Assembly: GCA_003612285.1 (NCBI GenBank)
Contig: RAYE01000014.1
Span: 1-64,000 of the forward strand
DNA: 64,000 nt
Direction: 5' to 3'
From: a bacterium D16-51
Lineage (GTDB): Bacteria; Bacillota; Clostridia; Lachnospirales; Lachnospiraceae
Every line of letters begins with the position of its first letter. Within the stretch, counting starts at the first letter, position 1. The position numbers and the translations under genes are program-made. The notes under the pieces were generated by a model. That model ran no database searches and had not been told where the DNA came from. It saw only the letters and a program-made list of their open reading frames with translations. Below are positions 33,595 through 42,107 of the stretch, one piece after another.

Positions 33595-33702
33595 CCCGAA
33601 TTTGGAATTTTCGCATGATGTTTAGAACGGCCGTGAAAAGTAACCATATAAGCCGTTCTGTTTTGCAGCAGCACTCGACAGATTTATAGAGGGGGGATGG
33701 AT

Positions 33703-35259
33703 TTGAAGAAGCTTCAGACGGGGTTGGTGATTTTATTGGGATTTTTTTTATTTCTGTCAGGGTGTTCGGCGGATCTGCCGGCTAAGAAGTCAGGGAAAGG
33801 GCAGGAAGAACCCGTTACAATCACATGGTTTGTGGCGCTGGATAGTTATTCTAAAGTCTGGAATCCACAGAAGAATGCTGCCGATGCAAAAATTTTTCGA
33901 GAAACTGGCATAAATTTGGAAATTAAATCGGGAAGCCTGAAAGATTTGGATGCGCTGATTGCTACAGATTCCCTGCCGGATCTGATTACTATGGAGTCGA
34001 GAACTGTGGAACGGTTTTTGTTAGAGAATTCTGGGATGGCAGAGCCTTTGGAACCATTATTTGAGAAATATGCGCCGGATGTGAATATCCCGGATTCTAT
34101 GAAGGAATGGTACCGGAATGAGGATGGAAACTGGTATTCCATTGCCAGCTACTATTATGGTGCAGAACGGGTAAATCCAGAGTTTGGGGGTTATCAGGTT
34201 ACACACAATAATAATTATGTGCGCAAAGATCTTTTAGAACAGATTGGTATGTCCATGGAAGAATTAAATACAAAGAAAGGCGTCCTTGAGGCGCTGCGGG
34301 CGGCGAAAAAGCTGACATATAAGAATCAGGAGATAATTCCTTTTTCCGGCTGGTGGACGCAGAATATTGCAGAGCAGTTTGGTATGCAGACAGAAGATGA
34401 AAAAGGAAAGTATCTGTCAAAATACCGTCAGCCGGAATGGCTTGAGGCATTGCAGTTTGGCAATCAGATGTACAGGGAAGGATTGATGCTGCCGGAGGAG
34501 TTCACGGAGAGTCTGGGTCAGAGGAAGAAGCAGATACAGTCTGGGAGGATTTTTTTGTGCAGCGGATATTCCAGTGTGCAGGACGCGCAGGACATTTTGC
34601 ATAGTAATGACAGAAATGCGCAGATGGTATATGCTGGACATATACAGGGAGATGAAAGTAACAGGCCGAACCTGAAATCTGTCCCCTCTGAGGGATGGAC
34701 GGCTACATTGGTCAGTGCGGAAACGGTGCATAAAAGAGAAATCGCAAGGTTTATTTCCTATATGACTCAGGAGGAAGCAACTTTAGACGCAGCGCCGACA
34801 ATCGGAACGGATACCTATGACATTGTGAATGGACATTATGTCATCAGGGATTCTGTCAAACAAGAATTTCGTGAAAATTATGAAAAGGCAGCCCAAAAGT
34901 ACTATTTGAACATCGAATTTTTTGTGGACTGGACGATTGTGCAGAAATATCAGCCAGTGTCAGAACGGACAGAGGCAAATGAAGAATACAATAATTTTGT
35001 TATTTATGACAGTAAGGCAGTGGATGCTGCGGAAGATGTTAATACGGACAGCCCAATGCAGGAGATAAAGGAAGACATAGAAAGTTTTTATAACAATGCG
35101 GAGATTGAGATTCTTACCAGTAATTCTTTGGAAAACTGTACAAAGAAATACTATGAGACAATTGCCCGGATGGAGGAAATGGGACTAGAAGAGTGGGAAG
35201 CATATGAAATGCGGCAGTATTACGAAGCTAAAAAGAAATTAGGAACTGTTAAGGAATAA
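33703..35259 (+). CDS. Extracellular solute-binding lipoprotein
   Basis: The protein has 518 residues. The lipoprotein signal is GLVILLGFFLFLSGCSADLP with the Cys of LSGC as lipid site. The rest resembles family 1 sugar-binding proteins of the LplA/YtcQ type (VTITWFVALDSYSKVWNPQK, NWYSIASYYYGAERVNPEFG, PTIGTDTYDIVNGHYVIRDS). The TTG at 33703 is chosen because GAGGGGGG ends six bases before it; the ATG at 33697 touches that site. No ABC permease genes adjoin it, so it must serve a transporter elsewhere or act as sugar sensor for the adjacent two-component system. Confidence 0.85.
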   Translation: MKKLQTGLVILLGFFLFLSGCSADLPAKKSGKGQEEPVTITWFVALDSYSKVWNPQKNAADAKIFRETGINLEIKSGSLKDLDALIATDSLPDLITMESRTVERFLLENSGMAEPLEPLFEKYAPDVNIPDSMKEWYRNEDGNWYSIASYYYGAERVNPEFGGYQVTHNNNYVRKDLLEQIGMSMEELNTKKGVLEALRAAKKLTYKNQEIIPFSGWWTQNIAEQFGMQTEDEKGKYLSKYRQPEWLEALQFGNQMYREGLMLPEEFTESLGQRKKQIQSGRIFLCSGYSSVQDAQDILHSNDRNAQMVYAGHIQGDESNRPNLKSVPSEGWTATLVSAETVHKREIARFISYMTQEEATLDAAPTIGTDTYDIVNGHYVIRDSVKQEFRENYEKAAQKYYLNIEFFVDWTIVQKYQPVSERTEANEEYNNFVIYDSKAVDAAEDVNTDSPMQEIKEDIESFYNNAEIEILTSNSLENCTKKYYETIARMEEMGLEEWEAYEMRQYYEAKKKLGTVKE

Positions 35260-35309
35260 CTTACCGATAGTTTATAGAATTTTTCGGAGAAAAAGACAAG
35301 CAACAATAT

Positions 35310-35465
35310 TACTAAGGCGGTTAAATGTCGATGTTTTTACTTGCCTAAATTTTTATCTGCTGCGTTGTCATCAATCGCTGTAGCACTCGCTACAGCTCAA
35401 TCTTCCGCCTTGCAGATAGAAATTTATTCTGCGTAAAATCCATTCGATATTTAACCGCCTTAGTA
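35310..35465 (-). mobile_element. MITE-like element, short form
   Basis: It is the reverse complement of the element at 29522-29730 with the same ends (CTAAGGCGGTTAAAT) and flanking TA at 35310-35311 and 35464-35465. Only the first hairpin module remains; 53 bp covering the second module are cleanly absent. It lies between the convergent lipoprotein and histidine kinase genes. Confidence 0.8.
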
Positions 35466-35501
35466 ATAAAAGTTATTTTTGAACAGTTCCTGAAAAAATT
35501 C

Positions 35502-37235
35502 CTACAGTTCTGGCAGCCGGTATGGGATTTCAAAACTTACACATGTTTCCTGTCCTGGAATGCTTGCTACGGAAAGGCGGCTTTCCTTGCCGAAGTACAG
35601 TTCCAGGCGGGTATTGACATTCTTTAACCCTACCGAATGCCCATCTGAAGCGATATCTGATGCATGTCCAGTATTGTGTAATGTGTGGTTTAATGCCGAA
35701 AGTTTTTCAGGAGAGATACCTGTGCCATTATCTTTCAGGCAGAACAGAAGGCGTTCTCCTTTTTGATTGACAGAGACAGTGATAAACAGTGCATGGCTGC
35801 TGTCAGAGATACCGTGGGAAATTGCATTTTCTATGATGGGCTGCAGCGTGAATTTTGGGAGTAATGCCGTCATAAGCCTGTCTGGTATATTACTTACAAA
35901 AGAAATCATCGGGTAGCGGAGCTTTTGGATGCGGAGATAGTTGCGAAGCTGTTCTAATTCTATGTGCACTTCCACCAAAGCATCGTTGGTGGAAATGTTG
36001 TATCGGAAAATATTTGCAAAAGCAACAAGACAGTCGGATTCCTCATAGTGTCCATACAGTTTCATCTTGGATGAAAAAACTTCCATGGTGTTGTAGATGA
36101 AGTGGGGATTAATCTGGTGTTGTAAGGCAATCAGGCGGCTTTCTTTGTTGGAAGTTTCTTTCAGAATATTCTGCCTGGACAGTTCCGCCGCCTGCGTAAG
36201 CAGAAGATTGATGCGGCGGCAGATATGAGAAATCTCATTATTTCCGCTGACTGGAATCCGTGTCTTATAATTGTTGATGATGGATATATCCATAGCAGAG
36301 AGACATTCATTCATCTGCCGTTCCATTTGCTGGAGGCTCCGCAGGCAGAGCAGGATAGAGAGGATGGCAAACAGCCCTAAGAGAAGCAGGAAGACGCCGA
36401 TGAGCTGCCCATAATTTGAATTTTTCGTCACGGTGATAATGCTGATGGGAAAATCCTCAGGCTGGCTTAAAGTGACGAGGAAACCGTTCATCTGCGCATA
36501 GGATTGTCCAGAGGACTGGATGGTGGATAAAGTATCTTCCGATAAAGTGTTTCCACTCAGATTGATAATGCGGAAGCAGCCTGAGGAAATGACCGTTTCA
36601 TCTCCTTCGTTTTCAAAAGACAGGAAATATTTTTCCGGGATGGAAAAGGCAATCACACCGAGGAAATTTTTTCGGAAATCATATGCCTTGCGCAAATATA
36701 TAAAGCATTTTTCTGCAGGGAACAGGTAGGGATTGGAGATTCCGGCAAAGTCAGATTCGCAAAACCACTGTTCTACCAGACTGCTGTTAAGAAAATCGGC
36801 AATGGGTGCCTCAGCTGAAATGTCGGACAGATGGTAAAAGACGTCCATGCTCATGGGAATTGTGGGATTGTCCATATAAATATAAATTGCAGAACGGGGG
36901 TCTGCGTTGATTGTTGCCTGGATATAGCTTTGGATGGAGGAAGTATAATTATTATAGTCCATCTCCATGGAATAGTCGTTATTTAGGAAAGAAATCAATT
37001 CGTTGCTCGATAAAAGGGATTGTGTCGTCCGCGAGGTAAATTCTGTATTGTTGTTGATATTTGCAATGATGGAATTTGTCACACGGTCATTTAATTCATA
37101 TTTAATATCAGCATTGTTCTGCTGGTTCAGATAGAAAAAAACACTGATAATGAGTACAATTGGAATGAAAGCAAGGAAGAGGAGTTCAAGCAAGAGTTTC
37201 ATATAAATGGAATCCCAGAAAGAATTTGTTTTCAT
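35502..37235 (-). CDS. YesM-type sensor histidine kinase
   Basis: The protein has 577 residues. Membrane segments lie near residues 10-30 (LLLELLFLAFIPIVLIISVF) and 278-300 (LIGVFLLLLGLFAILSILLC), with an extracytoplasmic sensor between and a HAMP linker after. The phosphoacceptor is LIALQHQINPHFIYNTMEVF, typical of the His_kinase (LytS/YesM) class, and the ATPase domain shows IIENAISHGI and LKDNGTGI. It is divergent from its response regulator across 83 bp. With the lipoprotein and GH53 it probably senses galactan or another plant oligosaccharide. Confidence 0.92.
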   Translation of the reverse strand: MKTNSFWDSIYMKLLLELLFLAFIPIVLIISVFFYLNQQNNADIKYELNDRVTNSIIANINNNTEFTSRTTQSLLSSNELISFLNNDYSMEMDYNNYTSSIQSYIQATINADPRSAIYIYMDNPTIPMSMDVFYHLSDISAEAPIADFLNSSLVEQWFCESDFAGISNPYLFPAEKCFIYLRKAYDFRKNFLGVIAFSIPEKYFLSFENEGDETVISSGCFRIINLSGNTLSEDTLSTIQSSGQSYAQMNGFLVTLSQPEDFPISIITVTKNSNYGQLIGVFLLLLGLFAILSILLCLRSLQQMERQMNECLSAMDISIINNYKTRIPVSGNNEISHICRRINLLLTQAAELSRQNILKETSNKESRLIALQHQINPHFIYNTMEVFSSKMKLYGHYEESDCLVAFANIFRYNISTNDALVEVHIELEQLRNYLRIQKLRYPMISFVSNIPDRLMTALLPKFTLQPIIENAISHGISDSSHALFITVSVNQKGERLLFCLKDNGTGISPEKLSALNHTLHNTGHASDIASDGHSVGLKNVNTRLELYFGKESRLSVASIPGQETCVSFEIPYRLPEL

Positions 37236-37318
37236 AAGTATAAATCCTCCTTTTCCGCAGACATAGAATTGTTAGATGGTCTATATTCAGTATAACAAAA
37301 ATAGAAGGAATAGAAAAG

Positions 37319-38086
37319 ATGAAAGTATTAATTGTTGATGATGAGCCGTTCATTTGTGAGAGCATAAAAGCGGACTTTAAGCGGATGGGGCATCCATGGG
37401 AATATGAAGTGTATACTGCGCAGTCGGTGGCCCTGGCACGGGAGATTTATTACGGCGAAGAGCCGGAACTCGTAATCACTGATATCAATATGCCGGGAGG
37501 TTCTGGCTTGATTTTAGTATCTGAAATCCATAAAGACAATCCCGGCTGCGCCCTTTTGGTTCTCAGCGCTTATGATGATTATGAATATGTGAGGAACGCA
37601 TTCATGATGGGCGCATGGGATTATATTTTAAAGCCAATTGCATTTTCCGAACTTAAAAAGTGCGTGGAGAAACTTACAGAAAAAATGCTTGCGGAAAAAG
37701 AGGCTTTTTGCCCGGAGAAAACCACCGAATCGGAGAATAATAATGGCGTGTTTCAGATGAAAGATGTGGTTGATTATATCGGGCAGCATTTGGGAGAGAA
37801 GCTGAACGCATCGGAGATGGCGCAGAAAATGGCAGTCAGCTATAGCAGTTTTGGGAAATTATTCCGGGAACACATGGGGATGTCGTTTTCTGCCTATCTG
37901 CTTCAATGCCGTATGGAATGCGCCAAGGATTATCTGGAAAATTCCCATATGAAAATCAAGCAAGTGGCATCTAAGGTCGGATATCGGGATAATCCGCAGC
38001 ATTTTTCCAGAGATTTTATGCGGCAGACAGGTACATCGCCGAAGGAGTACCGCGCGCAGATGCTTGAGGAACACAGAACGTCGTGA
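37319..38086 (+). CDS. YesN-type AraC response regulator
   Basis: The 255-residue protein has an N-terminal receiver domain with LIVDDEPFICESIKADF, the phospho-Asp in ELVITDINMPGGSG and Lys in WDYILKPIAF. The C-terminal AraC domain has two helix-turn-helix units, LNASEMAQKMAVSYSSFGKL and MKIKQVASKVGYRDNPQHFS. It would activate carbohydrate genes on signal from the divergent kinase. The 82-bp gap holds both promoters. Nearby targets are likely the lipoprotein and glycosidases (inference). Confidence 0.93.
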   Translation: MKVLIVDDEPFICESIKADFKRMGHPWEYEVYTAQSVALAREIYYGEEPELVITDINMPGGSGLILVSEIHKDNPGCALLVLSAYDDYEYVRNAFMMGAWDYILKPIAFSELKKCVEKLTEKMLAEKEAFCPEKTTESENNNGVFQMKDVVDYIGQHLGEKLNASEMAQKMAVSYSSFGKLFREHMGMSFSAYLLQCRMECAKDYLENSHMKIKQVASKVGYRDNPQHFSRDFMRQTGTSPKEYRAQMLEEHRTS

Positions 38087-38181
38087 ATAGTAACAACTAA
38101 GAGTAGCTGCCACATTCTTCATAAAAAAGTGATTGCTTTTTTTGTTGTAATGTGGTATATTTATACCATTCATATGAATAA

Positions 38182-38197
38182 CTGTTCATATGAACAG
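38182..38197 (+). promoter_or_regulatory. ArsR/SmtB-type operator before the P-type ATPase
   Basis: CTGTTCATATGAACAG is a perfect 16-bp palindrome, and the preceding CATTCATATGAATA provides a second TTCATATGAA half-match. This fits the imperfect 12-2-12 operators of the SmtB/CzrA group. A matching sensor with an alpha-5 metal site is encoded at 27823-28170. Confidence 0.65.
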
Positions 38198-38296
38198 ATG
38201 ATTTTTCGCTGAAATTAAAGCTGATTCAAGGATTAACAACAGTCATATTGGAAATTATAGCAATTGGCAGGTTGTGGGAAGGGCATGGTTATTATT

Positions 38297-40681
38297 ATGA
38301 GAAAGAAATATTCTATTACAGGGATTGACTGTGCAAATTGTGCAGCGAAGTTAGAAAGCAAAATGAATGGGCTTCCGCAGGTGGAAGAAGTTATACTGAC
38401 ATTTGCGACACAGCAGCTCCTTGTTGTGGCAGAGAACCCGGACGAAGTGATTCCAGCTCTTCAGGAAATTGCAGACAGGGTAGAGCCGGGAACGAAGATC
38501 GGGCCGTTAAGCCGCAGAAAAAATGTCAGTGCAGAGCATGGGCAGCATCATGGGCATCACCATGAGCATGGGGAAGAATGTAACTGTGGTCATGAACACC
38601 ACCATGAGCATGGAAAAGAGTGCGGCTGTGGTCATGAACACCATCATGAGCATGGGGAAGAATGTAACTGTGGTCATGAACACCACCATGAGCATGGGGA
38701 AGAATGTAACTGTGGGCAGGAACACCACCATGGGCATGGAAAAGAATGCAGATGTGGGCAGGAACATCATCATGAGCATGAGGAAGAGAAGTCTGTGGGA
38801 AAACAGGAATTGGCAGTTAGCGGAAAGGATGCCTGGTGGAAAAATACAGATGCGGTTACTCTTTTATCAGGCGCTGTTTTATTTGGGGCCGCCATTCTTT
38901 TGGAGAACTTTATAAAAGGGGTTCCATATGCAGGGACAATCTGTTTTTTAGCAGCATATATTGTTTTAGGGGGGCAGATTGTATTAACGGCTGTCAGGAA
39001 TTTATTCCGTGGCAAAGTATTTGACGAGAATTTTCTGATGACAATTGCAACGGCAGGTGCATTTGTGATTGGAGATTTTGCAGAGGCTGTAGGTGTGATG
39101 CTGTTTTACAGGATTGGGGAGTTTTTTGAGGAAATTGCAGTGGACAGAAGCAGGAAACAGATTATGGATGCTGTTGACATGCGCCCGGAAACAGTGCGTA
39201 TTTATAAAGAAGGAAAAGTAACAGAGGTAAGTCCGGAAGAAGTTTTTGTTGGGGACTGCATTGAAATCCGTCCTGGAGACAGGATTCCTTTGGATGGTAC
39301 AGTCTTAAAGGGAGAGAGCCGGATTGATACTTCTGCAGTTACTGGAGAGCCTGTTCCTGTGGCAGTAAAGGAGGGAAGCCAGATTTTTTCGGGCTGTGTC
39401 AACACTTCTGGCGTGATTTACCTGCGGGTGGATAAAGTGCTGGAAGATTCTATGGTTACAAGGATTTTAGAAGCGGTAGAAAATGCCGCTGCTTCAAAAC
39501 CGAAAATGGACCGTTTTATTACAAAGTTTGCAAGGATATATACGCCATTTGTTGTTTTGCTTGCTGCAGGGACAGCAGTTCTTCCTTCCCTGATAACGGG
39601 GGAATGGCAAAAATGGATTTACACGGCATTGTCTTTTCTGATTATAAGCTGCCCATGTGCTCTTGTGCTTAGTGTGCCATTAGCTTTTTTTGCCGGGATT
39701 GGGGCAGGTTCAAAACTGGGAATCCTTTTTAAGGGCGGGGTGTCTTTAGAGATGCTTGCAGAAGTGAAGGCTGTCATAATGGATAAGACGGGGACGATTA
39801 CAGAAGGGAACTTTATGGTGGAGTCAGTAAAAGCCGAAGAAGGTTTTACAGGAGAGCAGGTGATTGCCTGGGCAGCCTGCGCAGAAAGCAGTTCAAGCCA
39901 TCCGATTGCTGACAGTATCCGGGAAGAAGCTGTGTCCAGGGGGATTTTGGCAGGAAATGCAGAAGAAATCCAGGAGATTTCGGGGGAAGGTATAGAAGCA
40001 GTTACAGGGGATGGAAAGATTTTATGCGGTAACAGGAAACTGATGCTGCGCCATGCTGTTAAAGTCCCATCTGGGGATTTGGAAAATGCAGGGACGGAAG
40101 TTTTTGTGGCATATAACCAGAAATATGCCGGATGCCTGGTGATTAATGACAGGATAAAGCCAGATTCAAAAGATGCTGTACAGGAAATGAAAAAGCAGGG
40201 GCTGTATACTGCGATGCTTACGGGAGATACAGAAAAAAATGCACAGGCTGTCCAGAAGCAGACGGGAATCCAGGAAGTATTTGCACGTCAGATGCCGGAG
40301 GATAAGCTGAAAAACCTTGGGAAGATAAGGGACAGCTATGGTTCTGTTATGTTCATTGGAGATGGGATAAATGATGCGCCTGTACTTGCCGGAGCGGATG
40401 TGGGCGCTGCGATGGGAAGCGGTGCGGACGCTGCAATTGAAGCGGCAGATGTGGTTTTTATGACTTCACGGTTGACAGCTCTGGTAGAAAGTTTTAAAAT
40501 AGCGAAAGTAACGAACCGTATTGCAAAGGAAAATGTGGTTTTTGCCCTTGCAGTCAAGGCGGCAGTTATGGTTCTGGGGCTTTGCGGAATTGCATCTATG
40601 TGGATGGCAGTTTTTGCAGACTCAGGTGTTGCCATGCTCTGTGTATTAAATTCTATCCGTGTGCTGTACCATAAAAATTGA
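38297..40681 (+). CDS. Zn/Cd/Pb-type P1B ATPase with His/Cys repeat tail
   Basis: An exporter of about 795 residues. The N-terminal metal-binding domain has GIDCANCAAK. It is followed by a His-rich region of about 75 residues made of 14-residue units (HEHGEECNCGHEHH). The ATPase core shows the transmembrane metal site SCPCALVLS, SAVTGEPVPV, the phosphorylation site IMDKTGTITEG, the SSSHPIADSI histidine and FIGDGINDAPVL. Starts at 38285 or 38297 are both possible; GGGAAGGG precedes them. A CzrA-type operator lies about 100 bp upstream. The soft-metal CPC motif and His tail favour Zn/Cd, though the exact ion is not provable. Confidence 0.93.
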   Translation: MRKKYSITGIDCANCAAKLESKMNGLPQVEEVILTFATQQLLVVAENPDEVIPALQEIADRVEPGTKIGPLSRRKNVSAEHGQHHGHHHEHGEECNCGHEHHHEHGKECGCGHEHHHEHGEECNCGHEHHHEHGEECNCGQEHHHGHGKECRCGQEHHHEHEEEKSVGKQELAVSGKDAWWKNTDAVTLLSGAVLFGAAILLENFIKGVPYAGTICFLAAYIVLGGQIVLTAVRNLFRGKVFDENFLMTIATAGAFVIGDFAEAVGVMLFYRIGEFFEEIAVDRSRKQIMDAVDMRPETVRIYKEGKVTEVSPEEVFVGDCIEIRPGDRIPLDGTVLKGESRIDTSAVTGEPVPVAVKEGSQIFSGCVNTSGVIYLRVDKVLEDSMVTRILEAVENAAASKPKMDRFITKFARIYTPFVVLLAAGTAVLPSLITGEWQKWIYTALSFLIISCPCALVLSVPLAFFAGIGAGSKLGILFKGGVSLEMLAEVKAVIMDKTGTITEGNFMVESVKAEEGFTGEQVIAWAACAESSSSHPIADSIREEAVSRGILAGNAEEIQEISGEGIEAVTGDGKILCGNRKLMLRHAVKVPSGDLENAGTEVFVAYNQKYAGCLVINDRIKPDSKDAVQEMKKQGLYTAMLTGDTEKNAQAVQKQTGIQEVFARQMPEDKLKNLGKIRDSYGSVMFIGDGINDAPVLAGADVGAAMGSGADAAIEAADVVFMTSRLTALVESFKIAKVTNRIAKENVVFALAVKAAVMVLGLCGIASMWMAVFADSGVAMLCVLNSIRVLYHKN
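38561..38785 (+). repeat. 42-bp in-frame tandem repeats in the ATPase gene
   Basis: Units starting CATGAGCATGG lie at 38561, 38603, 38645, 38687 and 38729 with a partial sixth at 38771. Each is 42 bp and encodes 14 residues ending in a His cluster with a CxC pair. Units differ by a few codons (NCG, GCG, RCG), so the number of copies can change without breaking the frame. Confidence 0.85.
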
Positions 40682-40738
40682 TTTTGGTGTATACCAGGGC
40701 GTGTCTAAAGGGAAGAAAATAGAAAGGCGGAACTGGTT

Positions 40739-41983
40739 ATGACTATGGAAAAATTTGAAGGTTATTCTTATTTGGAAGGCGGAATCTGCGCAGCGGAAGG
40801 ATTTGTTGCCAATGGGTTGAACTGCGGTATTAATCCAGACAGGGAAAAAAATGATTTAGGCATGGTTTATAGTGAAGCATCATGTAATGCAGCGGCGGTA
40901 TATACACAGAATAAAGTAAAAGGAGCGCCGATACTGGTAACGCAGAAGCATTTGGAAAAGACAAATGGGAAGGCAAAGGCAGTAATTGTTAATTCTAAGA
41001 ATGCCAATACATGCAATGCAAATGGCATAGAAGTGGCAGAAGCGACTTGTGAGCTTTTGGCAAAAGAAATAGGGATTACGGCAGATGAGGTGATTGTTGC
41101 ATCTACTGGCGTAATCGGCATGCCGATGGAAATAGGGCCGTTTGCCTCCGGGATTCCGAAACTGGTAAAAGGGTTATCCAGAGAAGGGCATGAAGAGGCG
41201 GCAAAAGCGATTATGACGACGGATACTGTGAAAAAAGAGGTTGCAGTAGAATTTATAATCCAGGGAAAAAAATGCCGTCTGGGCGGCATGGCAAAGGGCA
41301 GCGGGATGATTCATCCCAATATGGCAACGACTTTAAATTTTATTACGACAGATGCAGCGGTTTCAACAGAGATGCTGAAAAAAGCATTGGGAGAAATTGT
41401 CCAGGTCACATACAACTGCCTTTCCGTTGATGGGGACACCTCTACAAATGACATGGTAAGCGTTATGGCAAACGGTTTGGCGGGAAACAATGAAATATGT
41501 GAGGAAAATGAAGATTACAGGATATTTAAACAGGCATTATATATAGTAATGTTAAATATGACGAAAATGCTTGCAGCAGATGGAGAAGGCGCCTCTAAAT
41601 TCCTGGAGTGTACCTGCTCTGGGGCAAAAGACAGGGAGACCGCAGCTGCGGTTGCAAAAAGCGTTGTACGCTCCAATTTGATAAAGTGTATGGTGTTTGG
41701 GGAGGATGCCAATTGCGGGCGTGTTCTCTGTGCCATTGGGTATGCAGACGCAGAATTTGACGTAGAAAAAGTCAATGTAGAATTGGCTTCCCCGGCAGGG
41801 GCAGTGGCTACGTATAGAGGTGGTGTTGCAATAGAGTATTCAGAAGAATTTGCGGCTAAAGTCCTGGCAGAGGATGAAATTTATATTAATATCGACTTAC
41901 AGCAGGGAGATGCCAGTGCAAAGGCATGGGGCTGTGATTTAACATATGATTATGTTAAAATCAATGGAGATTATCGGTCTTAA
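40739..41983 (+). CDS. argJ: Glutamate N-acetyltransferase / amino-acid N-acetyltransferase
   Basis: ArgJ recycles the acetyl group in arginine synthesis by moving it from N-acetylornithine to glutamate. The self-cleavage site is GMAKGSGMIHPNMATTLNFI with the nucleophilic Thr after MA; SGAKDRETAAAVAKSVVRSN and FGEDANCGRVLCAIGYADAE are conserved beta-subunit blocks, and CDLTYDYVKINGDYRS is the normal C-terminus. At 414 residues it is complete. No other arg gene adjoins it, which is unusual. A strong terminator follows at 42016-42042. Confidence 0.96.
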   Translation: MTMEKFEGYSYLEGGICAAEGFVANGLNCGINPDREKNDLGMVYSEASCNAAAVYTQNKVKGAPILVTQKHLEKTNGKAKAVIVNSKNANTCNANGIEVAEATCELLAKEIGITADEVIVASTGVIGMPMEIGPFASGIPKLVKGLSREGHEEAAKAIMTTDTVKKEVAVEFIIQGKKCRLGGMAKGSGMIHPNMATTLNFITTDAAVSTEMLKKALGEIVQVTYNCLSVDGDTSTNDMVSVMANGLAGNNEICEENEDYRIFKQALYIVMLNMTKMLAADGEGASKFLECTCSGAKDRETAAAVAKSVVRSNLIKCMVFGEDANCGRVLCAIGYADAEFDVEKVNVELASPAGAVATYRGGVAIEYSEEFAAKVLAEDEIYINIDLQQGDASAKAWGCDLTYDYVKINGDYRS

Positions 41984-42015
41984 AATAAACTACAAAAAAT
42001 AGAAGGATTAGAAAA

Positions 42016-42042
42016 GGGGAATGCGCCGGCATTCCCCTTTTT
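42016..42042 (+). terminator. Terminator of argJ
   Basis: GGGGAATGC pairs with GCATTCCCC over CGCCG, followed by TTTTTAT. It lies 32 bp after the argJ stop. Confidence 0.85.
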
Positions 42043-42050
42043 ATGCGATA

Positions 42051-42107
42051 GGAAATTGAGCTGTATCGTAGTGGTCAAGGGCACCAGCATTTGCGGTGCC
42101 CTTTTTT
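42051..42107 (+). repeat. Hairpin repeat family E, copy 2, with terminator end
   Basis: It starts ATAGGAAATTGAGCTGT, then CGTAGTGGTC, and ends in the hairpin GGGCACC-AGCATTTGC-GGTGCCC (42079-42101) with T6. The A/T-rich flank lets it work toward the converging L,D-transpeptidase gene as well. The internal CAAGAATTGC hairpin of copies 1 and 3 is absent. Confidence 0.6.

Noticed and set aside
38561-38785. The 42-bp tandem units as a CRISPR-like array
   Set aside because: The units are contiguous, in frame and encode a His/Cys tail; there are no spacers.
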